Positions 1 to 8,035 of a stretch of DNA of 55,739 nucleotides are shown one piece after another (position 1 is the stretch's first letter; each line of letters begins with the position of its first letter). Under the pieces are notes generated by a model. The model saw only the letters and a program-made list of their open reading frames with translations. It was not told the DNA's origin and searched no databases. A program made the position numbers and the translations under genes. Source of the DNA: Gemmatimonadota bacterium (GTDB lineage Bacteria; Latescibacterota; UBA2968; GCA-2709665); NCBI GenBank assembly GCA_028873695.1, contig JAPPNU010000038.1, positions 1-55,739 on the forward strand. The letters run 5' to 3'.

Positions 1-53
1 TACAAGATAACACATCCAGCCCCACTTGTCAAGTCCAAAAGCGTATCGGCGCG

Positions 54-596
54 TTACTTTTTCTTATTAGAATACTGTTCCCGCATATCCTTTACAATAT
101 TATCAAGCTCCTCATACGTCTCTTTACCATTCTTGCGGAGCTCGTCGATCCTTTTGGCAAACTCGTTAATTGTCTCTTGTCGTGTTTCCTTTCGTGTTTC
201 CTGTCGTATAGCCTGTCCAAGGATCATATCCCTACCCTCTAGAAAGAAAAATGCAGCTATAATGGAAAAGAGACCAATGGTTACGATATTTTCAAGTTTC
301 GAAACCGTGAATCGGAATTTCTCGGGATCGGGCACGAACTGACAAATTATACCTATTACAAACAACCAGACTGCAATATTGATATACAATTCTCTGTCTT
401 TAACACCCCAAATGGGTTCAACAGATTCGTTGTCTATTGCAGCCCCCTCGGTTGACTTTTTAACCTCTTTTACACAAGATATCCCAACACCGACGTATAT
501 GCAAGCATGTAATTCAAAAAGAGCCGGGGTTGTTGGTACATTTCGCGATTTAGAACCCTCAATAAGGGCATCATTGATGGCAACGATTGCAGACAT
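54..596 (-). CDS. Hypothetical two-helix membrane protein with C-terminal coiled coil
   Basis: No family recognised. From the ATG at 596 the protein is about 180 aa. It has two hydrophobic segments (about residues 70-88, containing AVWLFVIGIICQF, and about 102-120, containing GLFSIIAAFFFLEG). These are followed by a strongly charged, repetitive tail (RQETRKETRQET, then IDELRKNGKETYEEL) that should form a coiled coil and ends in KKK. The frame stays open upstream to 740, but that extension is the shadow of the opposite-strand nucleotidyltransferase, so the internal ATG was chosen. No convincing ribosome site was found, so the start is uncertain. Base composition is clearly more AT-rich than the metabolic genes to the right. 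It lies head to head with the next gene, and the two 5' ends overlap by about 20 bp. Confidence 0.45.
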   Translation of the reverse strand: MSAIVAINDALIEGSKSRNVPTTPALFELHACIYVGVGISCVKEVKKSTEGAAIDNESVEPIWGVKDRELYINIAVWLFVIGIICQFVPDPEKFRFTVSKLENIVTIGLFSIIAAFFFLEGRDMILGQAIRQETRKETRQETINEFAKRIDELRKNGKETYEELDNIVKDMREQYSNKKK

Positions 597-885
597 TGAA
601 GGTGTATCAGACGCGGTGCGGCACGACCTGGTTCGTGGAGTAGACATATTGAAAGCTGGTGGATGCGAGGAAGTATATCTCTTTGGCTCCATCGCTGATG
701 GGAGCTGCACGTCGCGATCGGATATCGATTTCGCGGTCAAGGGGTGCCCCGCAGATATGTTTTACAAACTCCAGGGAAGGTTGTTAATGGAACTCGCAAG
801 GTCTGTGGATCTTATCGACCTGGACGCGGATGCAGAGCTGGCGACGTTTCTTGAACGCCAAGCGGAGCTAATCCGCGTTGATTGA
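577..885 (+). CDS. MNT-type minimal nucleotidyltransferase
   Basis: This is a 102-aa protein of the polymerase-beta-like minimal nucleotidyltransferase (MNT) superfamily. The diagnostic motif LFGSIADGSCTSRSDIDF is present: the GS dipeptide followed by the metal-binding DxD. A third acidic strand follows in SVDLIDLD. MNT proteins usually pair with a HEPN protein and act as AMP-adding antitoxins in HEPN/MNT systems. No HEPN gene is visible downstream, where 660 bp are empty, so this copy appears orphan. The ATG at 577 was chosen because the domain begins just after it; the upstream extension to 379 overlaps the membrane-protein gene on the other strand. The family is well supported, the biological role is not. 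Confidence 0.75.
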   Translation: MATIADIEGVSDAVRHDLVRGVDILKAGGCEEVYLFGSIADGSCTSRSDIDFAVKGCPADMFYKLQGRLLMELARSVDLIDLDADAELATFLERQAELIRVD

Positions 886-1547
886 ATAGACGTGTGGGCT
901 TCCCACTACGGCGGAAATTATGCTAAGTTGGATACAATTACAATCTGGTAAATTCATCGCTTGACCCAACTATCCTCGGTTCCAATGGCGTCACGCCGTG
1001 GTAAGGAACAGCACCCCCCCACCGCATCAGCCATCGCCGGCCCTTCGACAAGCTCAGGGAACGGCTCGGCTTCTGCGACTCCCCCTCAAGGGGGGAGTGA
1101 TTGAGATGGCATCGCGTGAATGACGCGCGGCAGGATCTACGTCAATCCGGCGTATCACAATTCAAGCAGCCCTGTGTTCAAGCCAGATATGCCCGTCTTC
1201 AAAACGTGGTCATTGAGCTTGTCGAAATGCCCGCGTTTCGTAGCCTGTCTGGGTCTCTTCAATGACCTTCGCCGGCCCTTCGTCACCCTTCGACAAGCTC
1301 AGGGCGAGTGCTCAGGGAGCGGCTCAGGTTTCGAGCAACGGTTTCTGAGAGAGCCTAAAGGAGTTCGTTCGTGCGACCCAATGGCTGATAGGGAGGTGGC
1401 GTCGGGTTGTTGACACCCGGAGGAATTTTCCATCTTCCCAAAAGACGGCCGGGGGCGTATATTCGATAGCGGTGACGGATAGGGGTATCCGACAGGGTTG
1501 ATGCACGAATTGGAACGGCAGTCAACGACTTGAAGGGAATTACAGAG
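886..1547. repeat. Intergenic gap with three copies of a 19-bp dispersed motif
   Basis: No credible gene lies here. Three copies of the short motif CCCTTCGACAAGCTCAGGG are visible: 1041-1059 (exact), 1286-1304 (exact) and a diverged inverted copy at 1210-1229. Such motifs are scattered between genes in many uncultivated bacteria and have no assigned function. No tRNA or clear terminator was seen. The purine-rich AAGGGA at about 1533 is the ribosome site of the next gene. Confidence 0.7.
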
Positions 1548-2534
1548 ATGGCACATCTAACCGAAGCGCAGGTCGCGGCGTTCGAGGCGCAAGGGTATCT
1601 GGTCGTGAGAGGACTGTTCGACCCTGAGGAGGACCTGGATCCGGTGATCGAGGAGTACGCGGGCGTTCTGGACCGGCTTGTCTGTGAACTGTACGAAAAC
1701 GGAGACATTGCTTCGACGTACGACGATCTGCCGTTCGGGGACCGGCTGACGAAGGTCTACGCGGAATCGGGCAAGGTCCACGCCCAGTATTTCGACTTTT
1801 CGCTGCCGCAGAAGAATGTTCAGGCGGATACGCCGATGTGGGTGGGACCTGCGGTATTCCGGTTGTTGCGAAATGAGAAGCTACTGGACGCCGTGGAATC
1901 CCTGATCGGGCCCGAGATCTATTCCAATCCCGTGCAGCATGTCCGGCTGAAACCGCCTGAGCACCTGTGTCCCGTCAACGATGCGGGACGCGTTCAGCTG
2001 GGCGCCACGCCCTGGCACCAGGATACGGGTGTGGTCAGACCCGAAGCCGATGAGACGAATATGCTGACCGTGTGGTTCGGCCTCTGGGACGCGACAGTGG
2101 AGAACGGTTGCCTGGAGGTCATTCCCCGGAGTCACCGCGAGGGACTGCTGCATCACTGCCACGCGACCGCGACGATGTCACGGGGATTCGGCCTGCAGAT
2201 TCCGGACCGGCTGCTCCGCCAGGGAGACGGCGTGGTGCTTCCCATGAAGCGCGGCGACGTCTTATTCTTCCACCGTCTGAACTGCCATTCCTCTCTTCCG
2301 AACAAGAGCGACAACATCCGCTGGAGCTTCGATCTGCGCTACAACCCCATCGGCCAGCCCACGGGACGCGGGTCGTTTCCGGGATTCGTCGCCCGCAGCC
2401 GATCGAATCCGGAAAGCGAACTGCGCGATCCTGAAGAGTGGGCGAGGCTGTGGCACGAGGCGAGAAGCAGGCTGGCCAGAAGCGCGGATCCCACGTACAA
2501 TCGCTGGAAGGTGGACGATCCCGTCTGTGCGTGA
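1548..2534 (+). CDS. Phytanoyl-CoA dioxygenase (PhyH) family protein
   Basis: A 328-aa non-haem Fe(II)/2-oxoglutarate oxygenase of the PhyH family, which hydroxylates small or CoA-bound substrates in the cytoplasm. The iron facial triad is readable: H157-x-D159 in PWHQDTG, and distal H247 in HRLNCHS. The 2-oxoglutarate-binding arginine is likely R258 or R264, in RWSFDLRYN. The conserved ENGCLEVIPRSHREGLL stretch of the double-stranded beta-helix is present. The ATG at 1548 is preceded by AAGGGA with suitable spacing; an in-frame TTG at 1530 is less likely. Substrate cannot be read from sequence. PhyH paralogues are very abundant in Poribacteria and Latescibacterota-like genomes. It is convergent with the HAD gene that follows. 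Confidence 0.9.
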   Translation: MAHLTEAQVAAFEAQGYLVVRGLFDPEEDLDPVIEEYAGVLDRLVCELYENGDIASTYDDLPFGDRLTKVYAESGKVHAQYFDFSLPQKNVQADTPMWVGPAVFRLLRNEKLLDAVESLIGPEIYSNPVQHVRLKPPEHLCPVNDAGRVQLGATPWHQDTGVVRPEADETNMLTVWFGLWDATVENGCLEVIPRSHREGLLHHCHATATMSRGFGLQIPDRLLRQGDGVVLPMKRGDVLFFHRLNCHSSLPNKSDNIRWSFDLRYNPIGQPTGRGSFPGFVARSRSNPESELRDPEEWARLWHEARSRLARSADPTYNRWKVDDPVCA

Positions 2535-2566
2535 GTACGTCGGGAACCCATCGCTTGCCACCGCCT

Positions 2567-3295
2567 TCACGCACCCTCCACCGCTTCCGCCATTTCGCCC
2601 AGCGAGAAGAAAACGAAGTCGGTCTTCGGCATCTCATCCACCCGCCCGGTGGCGCCCCAACTCCCGCCCTCCGATAGCCGCTGCCGGTCGATCCAGGCGG
2701 TGGCCAGGCCGAATCTCTTCGCAGGCACATGGTCGTGGTAAAGGCTCTGTGCGGTGTGGAGAACGTCCGACGGTTCCAGCCCCAGGTCCGACTTCAGGTG
2801 GGCCAGGAGGTACTCGAAGTTGGCGTCGGCGGGCTTGTACGCGCCGACGTCCTCTGCAGTATAGATGGCATCGAACTCGACACCCAGCTTCCGGTTCGAG
2901 GCGGCGATGCCGTCGCGGTGGACGTTGGAGAGGATCACCAGTTTGAAGTGGCGCTTGAGAATTCGCAGCGCGTCGGCGGTGTCCGGGAACGCGGGCCAGT
3001 GGGGTAACGACGCGCCGAACGCCGCGTCGAGTTCTTCGTCGGTGTTCAAGTCGAAGCGCTTTGCGACGCGCGCGTGTACACGCGCCAACAGGTCCGGATA
3101 GCGCAGGCCGGGCGTGGTCCGTTCCTGCGTACTCTCACATTGCGCGAAGGCGCAAAGCGCGTCGTCTCGCGTGGGGCGCGAGCCCGGGTTGCGCATGATC
3201 AACGGCTGCAATGCGTCCCAGATGCCGCACTCCCAGTCGATCAGGGTGCCGTAGCAATCGAACGTGAGGACGCGGTAATCGGTCAATCGCCGCAT
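2567..3295 (-). CDS. HAD-family hydrolase, haloacid dehalogenase type II-like
   Basis: A 242-aa HAD-superfamily hydrolase. Motif I is FDCYGTLID with nucleophile D13, motif II is SNVHRD (S123/N124), motif III is K154 in AYKP, and the late acidic residue is D188 in SLYHDHVPA. The spacing closely follows L-2-haloacid dehalogenases (D10/S118/K151/D180 there), and the second position after the nucleophile is Tyr as in that subfamily rather than Asp as in phosphatases. The enzyme may therefore hydrolyse a C-halogen bond or a related small substrate. GGAGA lies about 8 bases before the ATG at 3295. It is downstream of, and co-directional with, the TIM-barrel gene (29-bp gap), so the two are probably co-transcribed. 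Confidence 0.88.
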   Translation of the reverse strand: MRRLTDYRVLTFDCYGTLIDWECGIWDALQPLIMRNPGSRPTRDDALCAFAQCESTQERTTPGLRYPDLLARVHARVAKRFDLNTDEELDAAFGASLPHWPAFPDTADALRILKRHFKLVILSNVHRDGIAASNRKLGVEFDAIYTAEDVGAYKPADANFEYLLAHLKSDLGLEPSDVLHTAQSLYHDHVPAKRFGLATAWIDRQRLSEGGSWGATGRVDEMPKTDFVFFSLGEMAEAVEGA

Positions 3296-3324
3296 TCGCT
3301 TATCTCCGCCGGTGTGCGTTCCCG

Positions 3325-4125
3325 TTACGCTGAGGCGATGGTCTCACGCAGGTGCCGGGCCGCGAGCCTGAACGTTTCCCGGTCGTCGCACGCGTTGACG
3401 TCCTTTCCCTCGAACGTGATCGAAACCACCCCGTTGAAGCCTGCCGATTTGAGTATGCCGACGATGCGCCGGTAATCCAGCCACTCCTCCCGGCCGCTGT
3501 CGATCTTGTAGATTTTGGCGCGGACGTGGGCCGCGTACGGCGCGGTCTGTTCCATGAAGCGATAGATGTCCACGTCCGGATCGCCCACGCCGCGATTCAC
3601 ACCCGGCGACCCCACCCACTGGCCCGTGTCCAGGATGAACGTGAAGTTCTCGCGGTCGGTTTCCCGCAGAATGCGCAGCACGTTGTCGCCGGTACTCGGA
3701 TGATTCTGAAGGCCCACGATAATCCCGGCATCGGCCGCAAAATCGCACACCTCCTGAAAGCAACGGATCTCGCGCTCAGCGTCGCCCACCCCGGGCGCCC
3801 CGCAGAAGAGCCGGATCATCGGCGCACCCAGGTAAGCGGCCACTTCCACGTCGGCCTTCGCCTGCGCCACCTTCTGTTGCAACTCCTCGTCCGTACCCAC
3901 GAAATGGCCGCCCGACGCGAGATAGCCGATGGGCAGTCCGGCTCTCAGGCATTTTATCTTCAGACCCCGAAGATAGTCGCGGTCCAGGGAGCCGAAACCC
4001 ACGTCCACCCGGAAGTCGATCACATCCAGCCGCAGTTCTCGCGCCAGAACGATAAACGACTCGACGTCCGGGAACGTCTTGGGGTCGTCCTTGCCGAAAT
4101 ACGACGCGTATATGCCAACCTTCAT
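3325..4125 (-). CDS. Sugar phosphate isomerase/epimerase, xylose isomerase-like TIM barrel
   Basis: A 266-aa AP_endonuc_2/xylose-isomerase-like TIM-barrel protein. Likely metal-site residues are Q139-N-H in GLQNHPST (many relatives have E-N-H), D165 in ILDTGQW, H199 in AAHVRAK and E238 in ITFEGKD. The GGxF loop GGHFVG is also typical. These proteins isomerise or epimerise keto-sugars or inositol derivatives, or act as dehydratases; the exact substrate is unknown. The start at 4125 was chosen because GGAGGG sits about 7 bases upstream; a frame extension to 4152 lacks a ribosome site. It forms a likely two-gene operon with the HAD hydrolase. Confidence 0.88.
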   Translation of the reverse strand: MKVGIYASYFGKDDPKTFPDVESFIVLARELRLDVIDFRVDVGFGSLDRDYLRGLKIKCLRAGLPIGYLASGGHFVGTDEELQQKVAQAKADVEVAAYLGAPMIRLFCGAPGVGDAEREIRCFQEVCDFAADAGIIVGLQNHPSTGDNVLRILRETDRENFTFILDTGQWVGSPGVNRGVGDPDVDIYRFMEQTAPYAAHVRAKIYKIDSGREEWLDYRRIVGILKSAGFNGVVSITFEGKDVNACDDRETFRLAARHLRETIASA

Positions 4126-4191
4126 TTCGAGTCCCTCCGATAGCAGGGGCAACCGTTGTGGTTACCCGCGTGTTGGCGCAGGGTGTCCATT

Positions 4192-4211
4192 GGGCGACCG
4201 GCCGGTCGCCC
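4192..4211. repeat. Perfect 20-bp palindrome (GGGCGACCGG/CCGGTCGCCC)
   Basis: The sequence GGGCGACCGGCCGGTCGCCC is its own reverse complement. It is followed by CCTAC, and units of this type (palindrome plus a short tail) are dispersed in related genomes. It lies between the isomerase and the second PhyH gene, near a copy of the AGCTGATAGCT-type repeat at 4271-4294. It could form a cruciform or RNA hairpin; no U-tract follows, so it is not an obvious intrinsic terminator. Confidence 0.8.
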
Positions 4212-4270
4212 CTACGAAAACCAGACATCAGGGAATTGATATCGCCAGGCCGCATCGCAAACCCGGTTTA

Positions 4271-4294
4271 GCTGACGGCTGAGAGCTGATAGCT
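4271..4294. repeat. AGCTGATAGCTGACAGCT-type dispersed repeat
   Basis: An imperfect 10-11 bp periodic repeat (GCTGACGGCTGAGAGCTGATAGCT). Relatives occur at 9641-9668, 9731-9762, 10409-10424, 19451-19482 and 42462-42488, always between genes. When transcribed and read as protein it gives the QLSAVS-type low-complexity peptide common in environmental genomes. Function unknown. Confidence 0.7.
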
Positions 4295-4320
4295 ATCTTT
4301 CCTGCTTTTTCTGTCCCGCC

Positions 4321-5166
4321 TTAAACCGCCCGGTTTGCCTCGTCGACGTACTGGTTGATGCCCGGCACTTCCCTCATCCCGTGCCAGACTCCGCGGAACA
4401 ACGTCTGTCGCTTTGGCGGTAGTGCGGCGATCACCTCGAGCGCCGGGCGCCCCTTGCCCCACTTGGCGTTGACCGTGTTGTAACAGGTAAAGAGGCTCAG
4501 CCGGTCGCGCGTCTCGTTGTTCCATCGCGTGCCCGTGTGGCACAGGGCCTCCGTGAAGATCACCGCCGACCCCGCAGGGCAGGTATAGGTCTCCCACAGC
4601 GCGCTCTCCCGGCCGCTGATTTCCTCGGGCCGAGAAAAGGCCGCCTTGTGACTGCCCGTCAGGAACATCGTTCCACCGTCGCCGGGGCCCACCTCGTTGA
4701 GCTCCCATACCACGCGGGTCAGACCCGAATGGACCTTCCCCGGCAGCATCTGGTAGATGTGGGAATTGCCGCAGAAGGAAAAATAGGCGCCGCCCCCGTG
4801 GGGCCTGAAGTTGTCGTGGCCGGCCTTTCGATGGCTGGTATACGTGTGGTCGTACCGGAACCCGTAACAGTCTTCGGTTGCCAACGGGCGGTGCGAGAGG
4901 ATTTCGTTGAGCACCCCGACCACCGCGGGATGGTCCAGCAGCACCTGCGACGGACCCCCGTGGTTGTCGCGTTCTTCCGGCGGAAGCGTGTCGCGCCGGT
5001 AGAGAAAATTCATCTGATGCTGACGGACGCGGTCGAGTTGCTCCGCGTCGAACAGATCCGGGAGGCAGATCCAGCCCTTCAGATCGAAGATGTATTTCTG
5101 AGCGTCGGTCATCGGAACAACCGGCAGACCGTCCGCGTTGGTCGTGGGGAGAAGTTCGGTATCCAT
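4321..5166 (-). CDS. Phytanoyl-CoA dioxygenase family protein with an HxG iron motif
   Basis: A 281-aa PhyH-family protein of the clade with the motif PHGGG. The expected proximal iron motif HxD reads H123-G-G125, so the carboxylate ligand is replaced by glycine. Distal H210 (ALCHTGTRW) and the 2-oxoglutarate arginine (about R222, TRDRLSLF) are present, as is the family stretch VGPGDGGTMFLTGSHK. Loss of the acidic ligand is what distinguishes Fe/2OG halogenases such as SyrB2 (HxA) and WelO5 (HxG), but this HGG group is large in environmental bacteria and its chemistry is not known to me. The ATG at 5166 is preceded by GAGGT. It is transcribed away from the lactonase, with a 400-bp divergent spacer. 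Confidence 0.85.
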   Translation of the reverse strand: MDTELLPTTNADGLPVVPMTDAQKYIFDLKGWICLPDLFDAEQLDRVRQHQMNFLYRRDTLPPEERDNHGGPSQVLLDHPAVVGVLNEILSHRPLATEDCYGFRYDHTYTSHRKAGHDNFRPHGGGAYFSFCGNSHIYQMLPGKVHSGLTRVVWELNEVGPGDGGTMFLTGSHKAAFSRPEEISGRESALWETYTCPAGSAVIFTEALCHTGTRWNNETRDRLSLFTCYNTVNAKWGKGRPALEVIAALPPKRQTLFRGVWHGMREVPGINQYVDEANRAV

Positions 5167-5566
5167 AGCTGACCTCGCAATCTGAATTCAGGCGTCACAG
5201 TATTGGACGCTGAAGTTGAACTGGGTGGCCGCTTCGCGGGTGGTGGGCGTTGCTGGCATCCTATCGAGGTGCGCGAAATGCCATTTCGCGCTACGGTCGG
5301 AACGGCCGTCGTCCAATAATACTTCCACGACGCCGAAAATACAAGACGTGCGGTGTCTACGATTGCGTCGCTTCACCCGGTTTTAGTTCGATTGTACGCA
5401 CCGTTTGTTTTATTGTGCACGAAACAGCGAAAAAACTTTGAATCAAGCCGATTTCCGGCTATATTTCAGAAGCGCCAGGAAACCGTGATTCGAAACACCC
5501 GTTGCGAGCGCCGTACAAATCTGAATTCTCCCCAACACATCTGCATTCAGGACAGGAGCCAGGCGC
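5167..5566. other. 400-bp divergent spacer with a hairpin repeat
   Basis: No gene is supported. The spacer separates the minus-strand PhyH gene from the plus-strand lactonase and must carry both promoters, but I could not assign -10/-35 boxes with confidence. A clear inverted repeat, GCGCGAAATG-C-CATTTCGCGC, occupies 5271-5291; it resembles dispersed hairpin units. The right half (about 5380-5480) is more AT-rich and is the likely promoter zone for the lactonase. Confidence 0.55.
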
Positions 5567-6667
5567 ATGTCAGATCAGTCCGGCGGTCACGTCACGGTCT
5601 ACGTCGGCACGTATACAGACGATCGGACCGAGGGCCTGCACATTCTCAGACTGGATACGTCGTCCGGTGACCTCGAAGCCGTGTCGAAGGTGCCGGACGT
5701 GCACAACCCCTTCTTTCTGGCCGCCGACGCCGGCGCGCGTTTCCTGTATGCAGCCTGCGCGATGGACGAATTCGACGGCAGGCCGGGAGGCTGTATCAAG
5801 TCGTTCGCCATTGATGCGGAGTCGGGCAGCCTTGCGTTGCTCAATGAACAGCACGCCGGCGGAGACCTGCCATGTTATCTCAGCGTGGACCGGACCGGCC
5901 GCTGCCTGCTTTCGGGAAACTACGGATCGGGGAGCGTGAGCACATTGCCGATCGATGAAGAAGGACGTGTCGAACCGGTTGCCCAGGTCGTCCGGCACGA
6001 GGGATCCAGCGTCGATTCAGGGCGTCAGGAGGCGCCGCACGTTCACTCCATCGTCCTTTCGCCGGACCATCGTTTCGCGTTCTCCGCGGACCTGGGTATA
6101 GACAAAGTCATGTCCTATGAACTGGACGCATCCTCCGCGACCATCGAGCCAACCGGGCAAGGGTTCGTTTCGACCCGCGCCGGCGCCGGGCCCAGGCACG
6201 TCTCCTTCCATCCGGACGGCAGCCGCGCCTATGTGATCAACGAACTCGACAGCACCATTGCCGTATTCGACTACGACGTCGAATCCGGATCCCTCTCCGA
6301 GCGCCAGACCCTCTCCGCCCTGCCTGGCGACTACGACGGGGATAATTTCTGCGCCGACGTCCGGGTCCATCCGTCCGGCCGTTTTCTGTACGGCTCCAAC
6401 CGCGGCCACGACAGCATCGTGATCATGTCGATCGACGGAGAAACGGGTGAACTCACGCCGCTCGCCCACGAGCCCTCGGGCGGCGCGTGGCCCTGGAACC
6501 TGGAATTCGACCCTGCCGGAGAATTTGTCCTGGCCGCCAACCAGCGCGGCAACCTGGTCTCCTGTTTCCGGATCGACCCTGACACCGGCGCCCTCGATCC
6601 CGCCGGCAGGCCCGTGGAAGTGCCAGGCGCCGTCTGCGTCGTCATTCCATCCCCGACCGTCTCCTGA
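5567..6667 (+). CDS. 6-phosphogluconolactonase-type beta-propeller (YbhE/Pgl family)
   Basis: A 366-aa seven-bladed beta-propeller of the lactonase family (PF10282), the fold of E. coli Pgl/YbhE. It begins directly with the first blade (VTVYVGTYTDDRTEGLHILRL), has no signal peptide and is probably cytoplasmic. Typical blade signatures recur: PSGRFLYGSNRGHDSI, FHPDGSRAYVINELDSTIAVF, GGAWPWNLEFDPAGEFVLAANQ. It may hydrolyse 6-phosphogluconolactone or another sugar lactone; many homologues in environmental genomes have unknown substrates. GGAG at about 5553 supports the ATG at 5567. The CoA-transferase starts two bases after its stop, so the two are almost certainly co-translated. Confidence 0.87.
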   Translation: MSDQSGGHVTVYVGTYTDDRTEGLHILRLDTSSGDLEAVSKVPDVHNPFFLAADAGARFLYAACAMDEFDGRPGGCIKSFAIDAESGSLALLNEQHAGGDLPCYLSVDRTGRCLLSGNYGSGSVSTLPIDEEGRVEPVAQVVRHEGSSVDSGRQEAPHVHSIVLSPDHRFAFSADLGIDKVMSYELDASSATIEPTGQGFVSTRAGAGPRHVSFHPDGSRAYVINELDSTIAVFDYDVESGSLSERQTLSALPGDYDGDNFCADVRVHPSGRFLYGSNRGHDSIVIMSIDGETGELTPLAHEPSGGAWPWNLEFDPAGEFVLAANQRGNLVSCFRIDPDTGALDPAGRPVEVPGAVCVVIPSPTVS

Positions 6668-6668
6668 A

Positions 6669-7880
6669 ATGACACCGTCCACCAGCGCCGGACCCCTCTC
6701 CGGATGTCGCGTAATAGAAATGGGAAGCACCGTTTCCGGTCCGTTCTGCGGTCGCCTTCTCGCGGATTTCGGCGCGGAAGTCATCAAAGTCGAGCCGCCC
6801 ACGGGCGACCCCGTGCGCCAAATGGGCAAACGCAGCCGGGGACGGTCGCTCTACGCGGCCAGCATTCTGCGCAACAAACACCTCATCTCGGTGGACCTGA
6901 GAACGCCGGACGGGCAGGATATCATCAAGCGCCTGGCGAAAGTCTCCGACGTGGTTGTCGAGAACTTCCGGCCGGGAAAGCTGGAGGAATGGAACCTGGG
7001 CTTCGACGCCCTCTCCAAAGCCAACCCGGGCGTCATCCTCGTACGCATCAGCGGATACGGACAGTCGGGCCCCTACCGGCATCGGCCCGGATACGGCGTT
7101 ACCAGCGAGGCCGTGGGCGGCCTCAGGGAGATTACGGGAGAGCCGGACCGCCCGCCAAGCCGCGTGAGCATCTCCCTCACGGACTGCATCACCGGGCTGT
7201 ACGCCGCGTTCGGCGCCGTTATGGCGCTCTTTTCGCGGACCCGGACCGGCGCCGGCCAGGTTGTCGACGCGGCGCTGTACGAGGGGGCGTTCAGCTTCAT
7301 GGAACCCCATGTCCCGGCGTTCGCCGAACTCGGCTCGGTGCCCACGCGCACCGGGTCCCGCTTGCCGAACAGCACCCCCAACAATCTCTATCCCACGGCG
7401 GACGGCGACTTCATCCACATCACGGCCGGCAACAACGCGACATTCGAGCGCCTGGCGGCCTGCATGAGGGCCCCGCACCTGGCCCGGGACGAGCGATTCC
7501 GGACGCCCACGGCCCGGTCCCGCCACGAGGACGATATTGACGACATCGTTGCCGACTGGACGTCAGGGCATCCGCTCCCGGAATTGGAAAACAGGCTGGA
7601 CGCGAGCGCCGTACCCGCCGCCCGGATTTTTACGTTGCGGGACATTTTCGCCGACAAGCACTACGAAGCGCGGGAAATGCTGCTGAAAACGCCGGATGAC
7701 GTCCTGGGTACGGTGACGCTGCCGGGAGTCGTGCCCGTGCTCTCGAAAACGCCGGGCGCCGTGCGCTGGGCCGGGCGGGAAGTGGGCGTGGACACAAGGA
7801 ACGTACTGGAACGGGTGGCAGGTCTGAAGGCCCGCGAAATCGACGCACTGGTGCGGCAGGAGACCATTTACCAGGGCTGA
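6669..7880 (+). CDS. CaiB/BaiF family CoA-transferase
   Basis: A 403-aa class III CoA-transferase (formyl-CoA/carnitine-CoA transferase family), which moves CoA between carboxylic acids in the cytoplasm. The family start GCRVIEMGSTVSGPFCGRLLADFGAEVIKVE is split by no gaps, the NFRPGKLEEWNLG segment is present, and catalytic D172 lies in SLTDCITGLYAAFGA. The start ATG overlaps the downstream edge of the lactonase stop (TGAAATG), giving tight coupling. Substrate acid unknown. The acyl-CoA carboxyltransferase lies 155 bp downstream on the same strand, so a CoA-thioester pathway is plausible. Confidence 0.93.
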   Translation: MTPSTSAGPLSGCRVIEMGSTVSGPFCGRLLADFGAEVIKVEPPTGDPVRQMGKRSRGRSLYAASILRNKHLISVDLRTPDGQDIIKRLAKVSDVVVENFRPGKLEEWNLGFDALSKANPGVILVRISGYGQSGPYRHRPGYGVTSEAVGGLREITGEPDRPPSRVSISLTDCITGLYAAFGAVMALFSRTRTGAGQVVDAALYEGAFSFMEPHVPAFAELGSVPTRTGSRLPNSTPNNLYPTADGDFIHITAGNNATFERLAACMRAPHLARDERFRTPTARSRHEDDIDDIVADWTSGHPLPELENRLDASAVPAARIFTLRDIFADKHYEAREMLLKTPDDVLGTVTLPGVVPVLSKTPGAVRWAGREVGVDTRNVLERVAGLKAREIDALVRQETIYQG

Positions 7881-8035
7881 TCCTCCGAAGAGGCCGTTTT
7901 TGAATACCCGGCGGCAACTGCGCGCGCCTTTCCGCCCGCGGCTCCCTGCCGGCAAGGCAGGCGGCTGCAAGAGCGCCGGATGACAGGGTTACGGAAACAA
8001 CGGACGGCGCACAGCCCGTCGTACAGGAGGTCCGG

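Noticed and set aside
5570..5998. Long open frames antisense to the lactonase, CoA-transferase and ABC permease genes
   Set aside because: They are shadows caused by high GC at third positions; they lack family motifs and ribosome sites, while the opposite strands encode clear families.
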